From SIG480 sp045595605 (GTDB lineage: Bacteria > Bacillota > Clostridia > Oscillospirales > JAAYXM01): a DNA stretch of 6,027 bases. Location: NCBI GenBank assembly GCA_045595605.1, contig JAZOAS010000054.1:1-6027 (forward strand), read 5' to 3'. A program made the translations under genes and the position numbers. Positions 1-6,027 of the stretch are shown one piece after another; position 1 is the stretch's first letter; each line of letters opens with the position of its first letter. Under the pieces are notes generated by a model. The model was not told where the DNA came from, did no database searches, and saw only the letters and a list, made by a program, of their open reading frames with translations.

Positions 1-1
1 A

Positions 2-1318
2 TATGTCTGTGATTTGTCTGCTGAGGAGATGCGCGAGTACCGCGGAACTCTCACGGAGCCGGGAAAGAACAGCCCGTACCGCGACCGCTCGGTTGAGGAA
101 AACCTTGACCTCTTTGAGCGTATGAAGAACGGTGAATTCCCGGACGGTAGCCATACTCTCCGCGCGAAAATTGATATGGCGTCCCCGAATATGAATATGC
201 GCGACCCGGCGATTTACAGAATTCTTCATACCCACCATCACCGCCAGGGCGATAAGTGGTGCATCTATCCGCTTTATGACTATGCTCATCCGATTCAGGA
301 CGCGCTTGAGGGTATTACACACTCTCTCTGTTCGATAGAGTTTGAGGATCACCGCCCGCTTTACGATTGGGTTGTCCGCGAAATCGGTTTTGAAAACCCG
401 CCGCGTCAGATAGAGTTTTCCCGTCTTAACATTACAAATACCGTTATGTCAAAGCGCTATCTCCGCCACCTCGTAGAGGAGAAGTTTGTTGACGGTTGGG
501 ATGACCCGCGTATGCCGACACTTTCCGGTCTCCGTCGCCGCGGATATACTCCGAGAGCAATCCGCACCTTCTGTGAGAAGATTGGTATTTCAAAAACTCT
601 CAGCACGGTTGATTATTCTTTCCTTGAGCATTGTATCCGTGAAGACCTTAACGAAACTGCAACGAGAATGATGGTTGTACTCCGTCCGGTAAAGCTTGTT
701 ATTGATAACTACCCTGAAGATAAGGTTGAAACCTTCGAGGCTCAGAATAACCCGGCAGATGAAAATGCGGGAACACATAAGGTCACATTCTCGCGTGAGC
801 TTTATATTGAGCGTGAAGACTTTATGGAAGAGCCTGTCAAGGGTTATTTCAGAATGTTCCCGGGCAACGAGGTAAGACTTAAGTATGCTTACTATGTAAC
901 CTGCAAGAGCGTAGAAAAGGATGCTGACGGCAACATCACCGTAATCCACGCGGAATACGACCCCGAATCCTACGGCGGCGGATCTCCCGACGGCAGAAAG
1001 GTAAAGGGAACTATCCACTGGGTTTCTGCTCACGATGCGGTTGATGCAGAGGTTCGCCTTTACAACAATCTTTTCAATGCTGAAAATCCGGGCGACTATC
1101 CTGAGGGTGGTTCATTTACCGACAACATAAACCCGGATTCTCTTGAAATCCTTGAGAATTGCAAGTGCGAATCTGCAATAACCGAAAATATCGGAGACGG
1201 AAGATATCAGTTCCTCAGAAACGGATATTTCTGCCGCGATACAAAGCTTTCGACAGAAGATAAGCTTGTTTTCAACAGAACGGTTTCGCTAAAGGATTCA
1301 TGGGCGAAGAAAAAGTAA
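2..1318 (+). CDS. glnS: Glutaminyl-tRNA synthetase, 5'-truncated by window edge
   Basis: This enzyme attaches glutamine to tRNA(Gln) in the cytoplasm, using ATP. The frame is open from base 2 to the TAA at 1316-1318 (438 residues). Family members are about 550 residues, so roughly the first 120, including the HIGH motif, lie left of the window; the TTG at 14 is internal, not a start. From memory the fragment aligns throughout with E. coli GlnRS. It has REYRGTL and the PGKNSPYRDRSVEENL segment near residues 11-35, LRAKIDMASP around 53-62, and the class I second signature as VMSKR (residues 148-152, bases 443-457). WDDPRMPTLSGLRRRGYT follows at about 166-183, then CIREDLNE before the two C-terminal anticodon-binding beta-barrels. 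These barrels contain DGRKVKGTIHWVSAHDA and end in VFNRTVSLKDSW. No frameshift or missing block is seen. Archaeal/eukaryotic-type GluRS is related, but the identity across the whole fragment favours GlnRS. gltX follows after 17 bp, probably in the same transcript. Confidence 0.97.
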   Translation, partial: YVCDLSAEEMREYRGTLTEPGKNSPYRDRSVEENLDLFERMKNGEFPDGSHTLRAKIDMASPNMNMRDPAIYRILHTHHHRQGDKWCIYPLYDYAHPIQDALEGITHSLCSIEFEDHRPLYDWVVREIGFENPPRQIEFSRLNITNTVMSKRYLRHLVEEKFVDGWDDPRMPTLSGLRRRGYTPRAIRTFCEKIGISKTLSTVDYSFLEHCIREDLNETATRMMVVLRPVKLVIDNYPEDKVETFEAQNNPADENAGTHKVTFSRELYIEREDFMEEPVKGYFRMFPGNEVRLKYAYYVTCKSVEKDADGNITVIHAEYDPESYGGGSPDGRKVKGTIHWVSAHDAVDAEVRLYNNLFNAENPGDYPEGGSFTDNINPDSLEILENCKCESAITENIGDGRYQFLRNGYFCRDTKLSTEDKLVFNRTVSLKDSWAKKK

Positions 1319-1335
1319 GACAGAGGTAAGATATA

Positions 1336-2811
1336 ATGGATATGAAGTTTTTTGAAGAAGCAGAGGCGAAGATTCCGAAGGGCAGAGTAAGAACCCGTTT
1401 TGCTCCGAGTCCGACGGGGTATATGCACATAGGAAACCTTCGTACAGCTCTTTATACTTATATGATTGCAAAGCACAGCGGCGGTGATTTCATTCTCAGA
1501 ATAGAGGATACCGACCGCGGAAGGCTTGTTGAGGGTGCGACAGACCTTATCTACCGCACGCACCACGAAACAGGCCTTGTCTATGATGAAGGCCCAGATA
1601 TCGGCGGTCCCGTCGGCCCGTACATCCAGAGCGAGAGAATGGGTATGTATAAGCAGTATGCTGAGCTCCTCATTGAGCGCGGTGCTGCTTACCGTTGCTT
1701 CTGTGAAAAGAGCGACCACGAGGAAAAAGAGGGCGCGCTCCCGCAGAAGTATGACGGTCGTTGCTCCCGTCTTACAGAAGAGGAAATCGCAGAGAAGCTT
1801 GCGAGTGGCGCAAGCTATGTCATTCGTCAGAAGATGCCGAGAACAGGGGAGACAACTTTCTCAGATGCGGTTTACGGCGATATTACCGTTCCGAATGAGG
1901 ACCTTGATGACCAGATTCTTATCAAGTCTGACGGCTTCCCGACATACAACTTTGCAAATGTTGTCGATGACCACCTCATGGGAATTACTCATGTTGTAAG
2001 AGGTTCTGAGTATCTTTCTTCAGCACCGAAATACAATCTTCTCTATGAAGCTTTCGGTTGGGAGATTCCGACATATGTCCACTGTTCTCCCGTTATGAAG
2101 GATGCACAGCACAAGCTCTCAAAGCGTAACGGTGACCCGTCTTATGAAGACCTTATAAACGAAGGTTATCTCAAGGACGCTGTCGTAAACTATGTAACCC
2201 TCCTCGGTTGGAGTCCGGGAGGTGAGCAGGAGATTTTCTCTCTTTCTGAGCTTGTTGATATTTTTGAACTCAAAGGTATCTCAAAATCTCCGGCTATATT
2301 CGATGTAGCTAAGCTTAAATACATAAATGCAGAATACATCCGTGCTATGACTCCGGAAGAGTTTGCTGATGTCGCAAGACCGTATATCCGTCAGGGTGTA
2401 AAGAATGAAGCAATAAATTCTGACCTCATCGCTCCGCTTCTCCAGCAGCGCTGTGAACGTCTTGCAGATATTCCGGAGCAGGTAGATTTCTTTGATGCAG
2501 TTCCTGAGTATGACAGCGAGATGTATTCTCACAAAAAGATGAAAACAAGCCCTGAAACCGCGCTTGTCACATTGCGTGAACTCCGCCCTGTTCTTGAAGG
2601 TATTACCGATTGGACGTTTGACACTATCCACGATGCGCTCTTTGCTTATATTGCAGAGCATGAGCTTAAGAACGGTTTTGTTCTTTGGCCGCTCCGTACA
2701 GCTCTTTCCGGTAAACAGGTCACTCCGGGCGGCGGCGTAGAGTTCTGCCATATCCTCGGTAAGGAAGAAACACTTAAGCGCATTGATGCTGCAATAGAAA
2801 AGCTTTCATAA
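1336..2811 (+). CDS. gltX: Glutamyl-tRNA synthetase
   Basis: This class I synthetase charges tRNA(Glu) with glutamate for translation, and also for tetrapyrrole synthesis where the C5 pathway exists. It is 491 residues, normal for bacterial GluRS (about 470-500). The Rossmann fold opens with RFAPSPTGYMHIGN (HIGH variant HIGN, residues 31-34) and LRIEDTDR (54-61). A CFC pair (121-123) and YDGRC (139-143) mark the zinc-knuckle region, but the usual fourth ligand is not evident. THVVRG lies at 218-223 and the second signature KLSKR at 260-264. The helical anticodon-binding domain follows, with LLGWSPGG (289-296) and GISKSPAIFD (314-323). The ATG at 1336 is chosen because AGAGGT at 1322-1327 lies 8 nt upstream; an in-frame ATG at 1342 is the alternative. 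A terminator follows the stop codon. Whether the enzyme is discriminating or also misacylates tRNA(Gln) cannot be read confidently here, but the adjacent glnS makes a discriminating enzyme more likely. Confidence 0.97.
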   Translation: MDMKFFEEAEAKIPKGRVRTRFAPSPTGYMHIGNLRTALYTYMIAKHSGGDFILRIEDTDRGRLVEGATDLIYRTHHETGLVYDEGPDIGGPVGPYIQSERMGMYKQYAELLIERGAAYRCFCEKSDHEEKEGALPQKYDGRCSRLTEEEIAEKLASGASYVIRQKMPRTGETTFSDAVYGDITVPNEDLDDQILIKSDGFPTYNFANVVDDHLMGITHVVRGSEYLSSAPKYNLLYEAFGWEIPTYVHCSPVMKDAQHKLSKRNGDPSYEDLINEGYLKDAVVNYVTLLGWSPGGEQEIFSLSELVDIFELKGISKSPAIFDVAKLKYINAEYIRAMTPEEFADVARPYIRQGVKNEAINSDLIAPLLQQRCERLADIPEQVDFFDAVPEYDSEMYSHKKMKTSPETALVTLRELRPVLEGITDWTFDTIHDALFAYIAEHELKNGFVLWPLRTALSGKQVTPGGGVEFCHILGKEETLKRIDAAIEKLS

Positions 2812-2816
2812 AAGAC

Positions 2817-2853
2817 AAAACCCCTGTGAAGCAAATTAACTTCACGGGGTTTT
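2817..2853 (+). terminator. Rho-independent terminator after gltX
   Basis: The left arm is AAAACCCC, a bulged T at 2825, then GTGAAG (2817-2831). The loop is the 8-nt CAAATTAA (2832-2839). The right arm is CTTCAC then GGGGTTTT (2840-2853). This gives 14 base pairs, ten of them in the GC-containing part. The T tract is only four bases before GG, with another T5 at 2862-2866, so termination may be incomplete. The A4 on the left side gives the hairpin the look of a bidirectional terminator. It begins 5 nt after the gltX stop and ends 25 nt before the next start codon. Confidence 0.88.
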
Positions 2854-2878
2854 GGTATGACTTTTTGGAGAAAGAAAA

Positions 2879-4012
2879 ATGAGAGATATAGCGAATATTG
2901 ATAAGAATTTTGAAGTTAAATCAAGCATTGGTAAAGATGATGTAGTTTACAGAAACGTTCTTGAAGAACCTTTTTGTGTTTACGGCGTTTTCCATGAGAA
3001 CGGAAAGTTTCGACGTATTCCCGAAGCTGTTGCAAAGAGTGTAAGTGAGGGTGTATATGCTCTTCACGCAAATTGCGCAGGCGGGAGAGTGCGTTTTAAG
3101 ACAAACAGCCCTTATGTTTCAGTGTATGTTGAGGTTGAGAATGTTTGTCGTGCTCCTCATTTTCCGCTTACAGGTGCCGCGGGCCTTGATCTCTACGGCG
3201 ATTATGGAATAAAAGACAGATTCCTCTGGCCGTTTGTTCCTCCGTATGATGTTGCTGATTCTTTTGAAAGTGTTGCAGAGCTTTTTACATCTGAAGAAAG
3301 GGAGTTTACAATCAACTTCCCGCTCTATACGGATGTGAAAAATCTTTATGTAGGCGTTTCAAAGGATGCTTATATAAAAGCTCCGGAGCCTTATAAAATC
3401 GAAAAACCTATTGTGTATTACGGCTCATCAATTACGCAGGGCGGATGTGCATCACGTCCGGGAAATTGTTACGAGGCTATAATTTCGCGCCGCCTTTCCT
3501 GCGACCATATTAATCTTGGCTTCTCGGGTGTCGCTCAGGCAGAGCTTCCGATTGCAAACTATGTAAAAAATCTTGAAATGTCTGCTTTTGTTTTTGACTA
3601 TGACCATAATGCACCGACAATTCAGCATCTTAAGGATACCCACGAGAGAATGTACAAGATTGTTCGTGAGGCGCATCCTGACATTCCGATAATCTTTGCA
3701 TCAAAGCCGAAGTATTACAATGACCTCTATGGTGAAAGATGGTTTGGCGGGCACTATGGACTGCATCCTGAGAGAATAAAAACAATGAGCGATGAAGGAA
3801 ACTTCGGTCTCACAAGAACTGCTGAGGTAATTCAGAAAACATATGACAGAGCTATTGCCGCAGGAGATAAGAATGTTTACTATATTCCGGGCGCAGAGCT
3901 TATGAAGTATTGCGGTCATGACGGAACGGTGGATATTTCTCACCCGACAGATTATGGCTTTGCTTCAATGGCAAAAGTCTTTGGCGATTTGCTTGAAAAA
4001 GTTTTGAAATAG
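2879..4012 (+). CDS. SGNH/GDSL-family hydrolase with N-terminal GxDLY domain
   Basis: This is a predicted esterase or acyl-hydrolase of 377 residues; the substrate is unknown. It shows two parts. The N-terminal beta-rich domain (about 1-170) carries GLDLY at 102-106, the signature of the GxDLY domain (Pfam PF14607) that precedes GDSL_3-type SGNH domains, as in the SsfX3 acyltransferase. The C-terminal SGNH domain (about 175-377) has block I YYGSSITQGG, with S184 the likely nucleophile in place of the Ser of GDSL. Block II is NLGFSG (212-217), and block III is DYDHNAP with N244 a likely oxyanion-hole residue. Block V is VDISHPTDYG, where D352 and H355 would complete the triad. All expected catalytic residues are present, so it looks active. 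No signal peptide or membrane segment is seen, so it is probably cytoplasmic and may act on imported glycosides, acylated sugars or a small metabolite (inference). GGAG at 2867-2870, 8 nt before the ATG, supports the start. trmB follows after 17 bp. Confidence 0.9.
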   Translation: MRDIANIDKNFEVKSSIGKDDVVYRNVLEEPFCVYGVFHENGKFRRIPEAVAKSVSEGVYALHANCAGGRVRFKTNSPYVSVYVEVENVCRAPHFPLTGAAGLDLYGDYGIKDRFLWPFVPPYDVADSFESVAELFTSEEREFTINFPLYTDVKNLYVGVSKDAYIKAPEPYKIEKPIVYYGSSITQGGCASRPGNCYEAIISRRLSCDHINLGFSGVAQAELPIANYVKNLEMSAFVFDYDHNAPTIQHLKDTHERMYKIVREAHPDIPIIFASKPKYYNDLYGERWFGGHYGLHPERIKTMSDEGNFGLTRTAEVIQKTYDRAIAAGDKNVYYIPGAELMKYCGHDGTVDISHPTDYGFASMAKVFGDLLEKVLK

Positions 4013-4014
4013 AT

Positions 4015-4018
4015 GGAG
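4015..4018 (+). promoter_or_regulatory. Ribosome binding site deciding the trmB TTG start
   Basis: GGAG lies 11 nt before the TTG at 4030 and 17 nt before the next in-frame ATG at 4036. The TTG is therefore the better-placed start codon, although 11 nt is at the long end of normal spacing. Confidence 0.6.
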
Positions 4019-4029
4019 CGTGTAAAGCT

Positions 4030-4662
4030 TTGAGAATGAGAAAAAAGCCGAACCTTGATAAGCGTCGGCAGAATTGTATTGATATTATCCCGCAGAATCC
4101 CGAGTCCCTTCGCGGTAAGTGGAAAGAGACCTTCGGGTTTGACCGTATCTGTATTGAAATCGGTTGCGGAAAAGGCCGTTTTATAACTGAAAATGCGCGT
4201 CTTGACCCCGAGACGCTCTTTATCGGAATTGAGCGAGAGCAAAATGTTTTCGTTATGGCGGCTGAAAAAGCGATAGCGGGCGAGATAAAGAATGTCCTCT
4301 TTATGGATATTGATGCTGAGCATCTCTGCGAGATTTTTTCTGACGGTGAGATTGACGGAATTTATCTAAACTTCAGCGACCCGTGGCCCAAAAAGAAGCA
4401 GGCAAAGCGTCGCCTTACTCACGGTGACTTCCTTGCGAGATACGATAAAGTCCTTTCAGATACCGGTTTTATTTTCTTCAAGACCGATAACTCCTCACTC
4501 TTCGAGTTTTCATTAAACTCAATGTGCGAATATGGACTCAAACTCCGCAATATCACCTTCGACCTTGCTGCAAGCGGTATGGATAATGTTGTTACAGAGT
4601 ATGAAGCTCGTTTTATGGAGCAGGGCATGAATATATACCGTGTTGAGGCATATAAAAAATAA
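4030..4662 (+). CDS. trmB: tRNA (guanine-N7-)-methyltransferase
   Basis: TrmB uses S-adenosylmethionine to form m7G at position 46 in the variable loop of tRNAs, which stabilises tRNA structure. The protein is 210 residues, normal for the family. The SAM-binding motif I is IEIGCGKGRF at 42-51 and the acidic end of strand 2 is GIERE at 66-70. The family hallmark is NFSDPWPKKKQAKRRL at 114-129; NFPDPWPK is usual, so S116 replaces Pro, and D117 is the expected catalytic Asp. FKTDN follows at 150-154, and TEYEARF near 189-195 supplies the conserved Thr/Glu pair near the C-terminus. A TTG start is chosen because it gives MRMRKK, the N-terminus common in clostridial TrmB, and because of the GGAG at 4015-4018; ATG 4036 would lose two residues. 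It probably shares a transcript with the hydrolase 17 bp upstream and the flavoprotein 20 bp downstream. Confidence 0.96.
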   Translation: MRMRKKPNLDKRRQNCIDIIPQNPESLRGKWKETFGFDRICIEIGCGKGRFITENARLDPETLFIGIEREQNVFVMAAEKAIAGEIKNVLFMDIDAEHLCEIFSDGEIDGIYLNFSDPWPKKKQAKRRLTHGDFLARYDKVLSDTGFIFFKTDNSSLFEFSLNSMCEYGLKLRNITFDLAASGMDNVVTEYEARFMEQGMNIYRVEAYKK

Positions 4663-4682
4663 ACTCGTTTGTGAGATGTAAT

Positions 4683-5918
4683 ATGAAAAAAAGAGTAGTT
4701 GTCATAGGTGCGGGTGCTGCAGGGCTTTTTGCGGCGGGAATTTCCGCAAAGGACGGGGTTGAGGTTACGGTCTTTGAGAAAAACCCATATCCCGGTAAAA
4801 AACTGAATATAACGGGAAAAGGCCGCTGTAATGTCACCAACAACTGCGACTTTGACGAGCTTATGGCAAATATTCCGCAGAATTCGCGGTTTATGTACAG
4901 TGCGTTTTCTGCCTTTTCTCCGCAGGATATGATGTCCTTTCTTGAAAGTGAGGGTGTCGCGCTAAAAACCGAGCGTGGCGGAAGAGTTTTTCCGTGCTCC
5001 GACCGTGCGCGAGATATAACAGATGCGCTCCTTTCGTTTGCAAAGAGAAACGGCGCGAAATTCAAAACAGGTACAGTAACTGAAATCCTTACCGAAAACG
5101 GTGCGGTTTGCGGAGTTTTGACAGATTCCGGCAAAACTATGTGCGACGCTGTAATTGTTGCGACAGGTGGTGCGTCGTATCCGCTTACCGGCTCAACAGG
5201 CGACGGATACCGTTTTGCTGAAAGTGCGGGTCATACCGTAGTTTCGCCGAAAGGGTCTCTTGTTCCGCTTTGTGCAGAGCGCGAAGTCTGCAAGTCAGCG
5301 CAGGGGCTTACTCTTAAAAATGTAGTCCTCAGTGCTTATAACGAAAAGGGAAAGCTACTGTTTTCTGAAATTGGCGAGATGCTGTTTACGCATTTCGGTA
5401 TGAGCGGACCGCTCGTTTTGTCAGCGAGCGCTCATATGCGCGATTTTGAGAAAGAAAAATATCATGTCTGTATCGATTTAAAACCGGGTCTTACTCCGGA
5501 AAAGCTTGAGGAGAGAATCCTCCGTGACATAGAAGAGAAAAAGAATAAAGATATTCATAATCTTCTCAGAGGGCTTCTTCCGTCAGGGATGATACCGATA
5601 GTTCTTAAAAAGTCCGGGATAGATGCATCTGTAAAGGGGAACTCGTTGACACGAGAACTTCGTAAAACTTTACGGGATACGCTTAAGTGTCTGAAGTTTG
5701 AAATTGACGGAAAACGCCCGATAGAAGAGGCGATTATTACCTCGGGTGGAGTGAATGTCCGTGAAATAAACCCGAAGACTATGGAATCAAAAAAAATGAG
5801 CGGTCTTTACTTTGTCGGAGAGGTGCTTGATGTTGATGGCTATACGGGAGGCTTTAACCTCCAGATAGCGTGGTCAAGTGCGTATGCGGCAGGGAAAAGT
5901 GCGGCAGAGGGAGAATGA
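4683..5918 (+). CDS. HI0933/YhiN-family NAD(P)/FAD-dependent oxidoreductase
   Basis: This is a predicted cytoplasmic FAD flavoprotein of the HI0933-like family, variously annotated as YhiN, 'aminoacetone oxidase family' or BaiN-like; the physiological reaction is unsettled. It is 411 residues, within the family's usual 390-430. The N-terminal dinucleotide-binding fold has VVVIGAGAAGLFAA (5-18), with the acidic strand-2 end VFEKN (30-34). The family signature NITGKGRCNVTN is at 42-53. The second FAD segment VIVATGGASYPLTGSTGDG spans 157-175, THFGMSGP is at 236-243, and the C-terminal FAD contacts are TSGGV (353-357) and YFVGEVLDVDGYTGGFNLQ (376-394). The ATG at 4683 is preferred: it puts the GxGxxG motif at the usual distance and has GTGAG at 4671-4675 upstream. 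The in-frame GTG at 4671 has no Shine-Dalgarno sequence and would add MRCN. Its stop overlaps or nearly abuts cmk, so the two are probably translationally coupled. BaiN-type bile-acid activity should not be assumed from homology alone. Confidence 0.93.
   Translation: MKKRVVVIGAGAAGLFAAGISAKDGVEVTVFEKNPYPGKKLNITGKGRCNVTNNCDFDELMANIPQNSRFMYSAFSAFSPQDMMSFLESEGVALKTERGGRVFPCSDRARDITDALLSFAKRNGAKFKTGTVTEILTENGAVCGVLTDSGKTMCDAVIVATGGASYPLTGSTGDGYRFAESAGHTVVSPKGSLVPLCAEREVCKSAQGLTLKNVVLSAYNEKGKLLFSEIGEMLFTHFGMSGPLVLSASAHMRDFEKEKYHVCIDLKPGLTPEKLEERILRDIEEKKNKDIHNLLRGLLPSGMIPIVLKKSGIDASVKGNSLTRELRKTLRDTLKCLKFEIDGKRPIEEAIITSGGVNVREINPKTMESKKMSGLYFVGEVLDVDGYTGGFNLQIAWSSAYAAGKSAAEGE
5907..5913 (+). promoter_or_regulatory. 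Ribosome binding site for cmk, inside the flavoprotein 3' end
   Basis: GAGGGAG lies in the last codons of the upstream gene. It ends 7 nt before the ATG at 5921 but only 1 nt before the ATG at 5915, which favours 5921 as the cmk start. The overlap with the upstream coding end suggests translational coupling. Confidence 0.6.
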
Positions 5919-5920
5919 AT

Positions 5921-6027
5921 ATGAAGAAAATATCAATAGCGATTGATGGTCCGAGCGGTGCGGGAAAAAGCACTATATCAAAGGTTCTTGCAAAGGAACT
6001 CGGTTTTGTTTATGTCGATACCGGTGC
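5921..6027 (+). CDS. cmk: Cytidylate kinase, 3'-truncated by window edge
   Basis: Cmk phosphorylates CMP and dCMP with ATP to give CDP and dCDP, feeding RNA, DNA and CDP-lipid synthesis. Only the first 35 codons plus two bases are in the window, out of about 220 for the family. The visible part is diagnostic: ISIAIDGPSGAGKSTISK has the P-loop GPSGAGKS at residues 10-17, and YVDTG at 31-35 is the start of the conserved DTGAMYR motif of the NMP-binding region. An in-frame ATG at 5915 overlaps the preceding TGA as ATGA and would add MN. The start at 5921 is preferred for its ribosome binding site spacing and because the family commonly begins M-K-K-I. A related adenylate or guanylate kinase is unlikely, since the IAIDGPSGAGKST form is typical of Cmk. 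Confidence 0.93.
   Translation, partial: MKKISIAIDGPSGAGKSTISKVLAKELGFVYVDTG

Noticed and set aside
590..1033. 147-codon minus-strand open frame inside glnS
   Set aside because: It lies wholly opposite a highly conserved synthetase coding region, has no recognisable motif, and is explained by the codon pattern of the + strand gene.
1207..1719. 170-codon minus-strand open frame spanning the glnS end and gltX start
   Set aside because: It is antisense to two conserved genes including the gltX ribosome binding site, and no family resemblance is seen.
1526..1999. 157-codon + strand open frame in another frame within gltX
   Set aside because: It is rich in Arg, Ser and Leu with no motif, as expected for a shifted reading of gltX, whose own frame carries all the synthetase motifs.
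2856..2861. TATGAC as a -10 element for the hydrolase gene
   Set aside because: No -35-like hexamer is found at suitable spacing (it would fall in the terminator loop), and the transcript would start almost at the ribosome binding site.
1118..5118. Search for CRISPR repeats, IS ends, tRNA genes or a riboswitch
   Set aside because: Coding sequence fills nearly all of the window, the gaps are 17-67 bp, and no regular repeats, transposase motifs or cloverleaf sequences were seen.
4613..5134. 173-codon minus-strand open frame across the trmB end and flavoprotein start
   Set aside because: It is antisense to the FAD-binding region of a clear flavoprotein and has no recognisable domain.
5646..5674. 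TTGACA at 5646-5651 as an internal promoter for cmk
   Set aside because: The hexamer at 17-nt spacing is TTTACG, only 3 of 6 matches to TATAAT, and the site lies in conserved flavoprotein coding sequence.
5642..5674. Two small inverted repeats (CTCGT/ACGAG and CGTAAA/TTTACG)
   Set aside because: The arms are 5-6 bp within coding sequence with no T tract, so they are likely chance and not a terminator.

Overview
This 6.0 kb window is compact and bacterial. All six genes lie on the + strand, intergenic gaps are 67 bp or less, and there is no stretch over 100 bp without a gene. The GluRS resembles clostridial forms, TrmB starts M-R-M-R-K-K as Clostridia proteins often do, and a HI0933-type flavoprotein sits directly before cmk. 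Together with the moderate GC content and strong GGAG ribosome binding sites, this suggests a member of the Clostridia, perhaps a gut Ruminococcaceae/Oscillospiraceae-like organism. That assignment is inference; no rRNA or marker search was possible.

Layout. Positions 2-1318 hold the C-terminal four-fifths of glutaminyl-tRNA synthetase (glnS), whose start lies left of the window. After 17 bp comes a complete glutamyl-tRNA synthetase (gltX, 1336-2811), followed by a rho-independent terminator (2817-2853). The second block starts at 2879 with a GxDLY-type SGNH/GDSL hydrolase of unknown substrate. It continues with trmB (tRNA m7G46 methyltransferase, TTG start at 4030), a HI0933/YhiN-family flavoprotein (from 4683), and the first 35 codons of cytidylate kinase (cmk, from 5921), which runs off the right edge. 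Gaps in this block are 17 bp, 20 bp and about 2 bp (or a 4-nt overlap), so these four genes look co-transcribed.

How the genes work together. glnS and gltX are paralogous class I synthetases that charge the Gln and Glu tRNAs. trmB also acts on tRNA, and cmk supplies CDP/dCDP from CMP/dCMP. The SGNH hydrolase and the flavoprotein are the two genes whose biochemical role the sequence does not settle. I see no mobile element, CRISPR array, RNA gene, phage gene or defence-type system. The window is mostly ordinary housekeeping DNA, and the findings below are scored accordingly.
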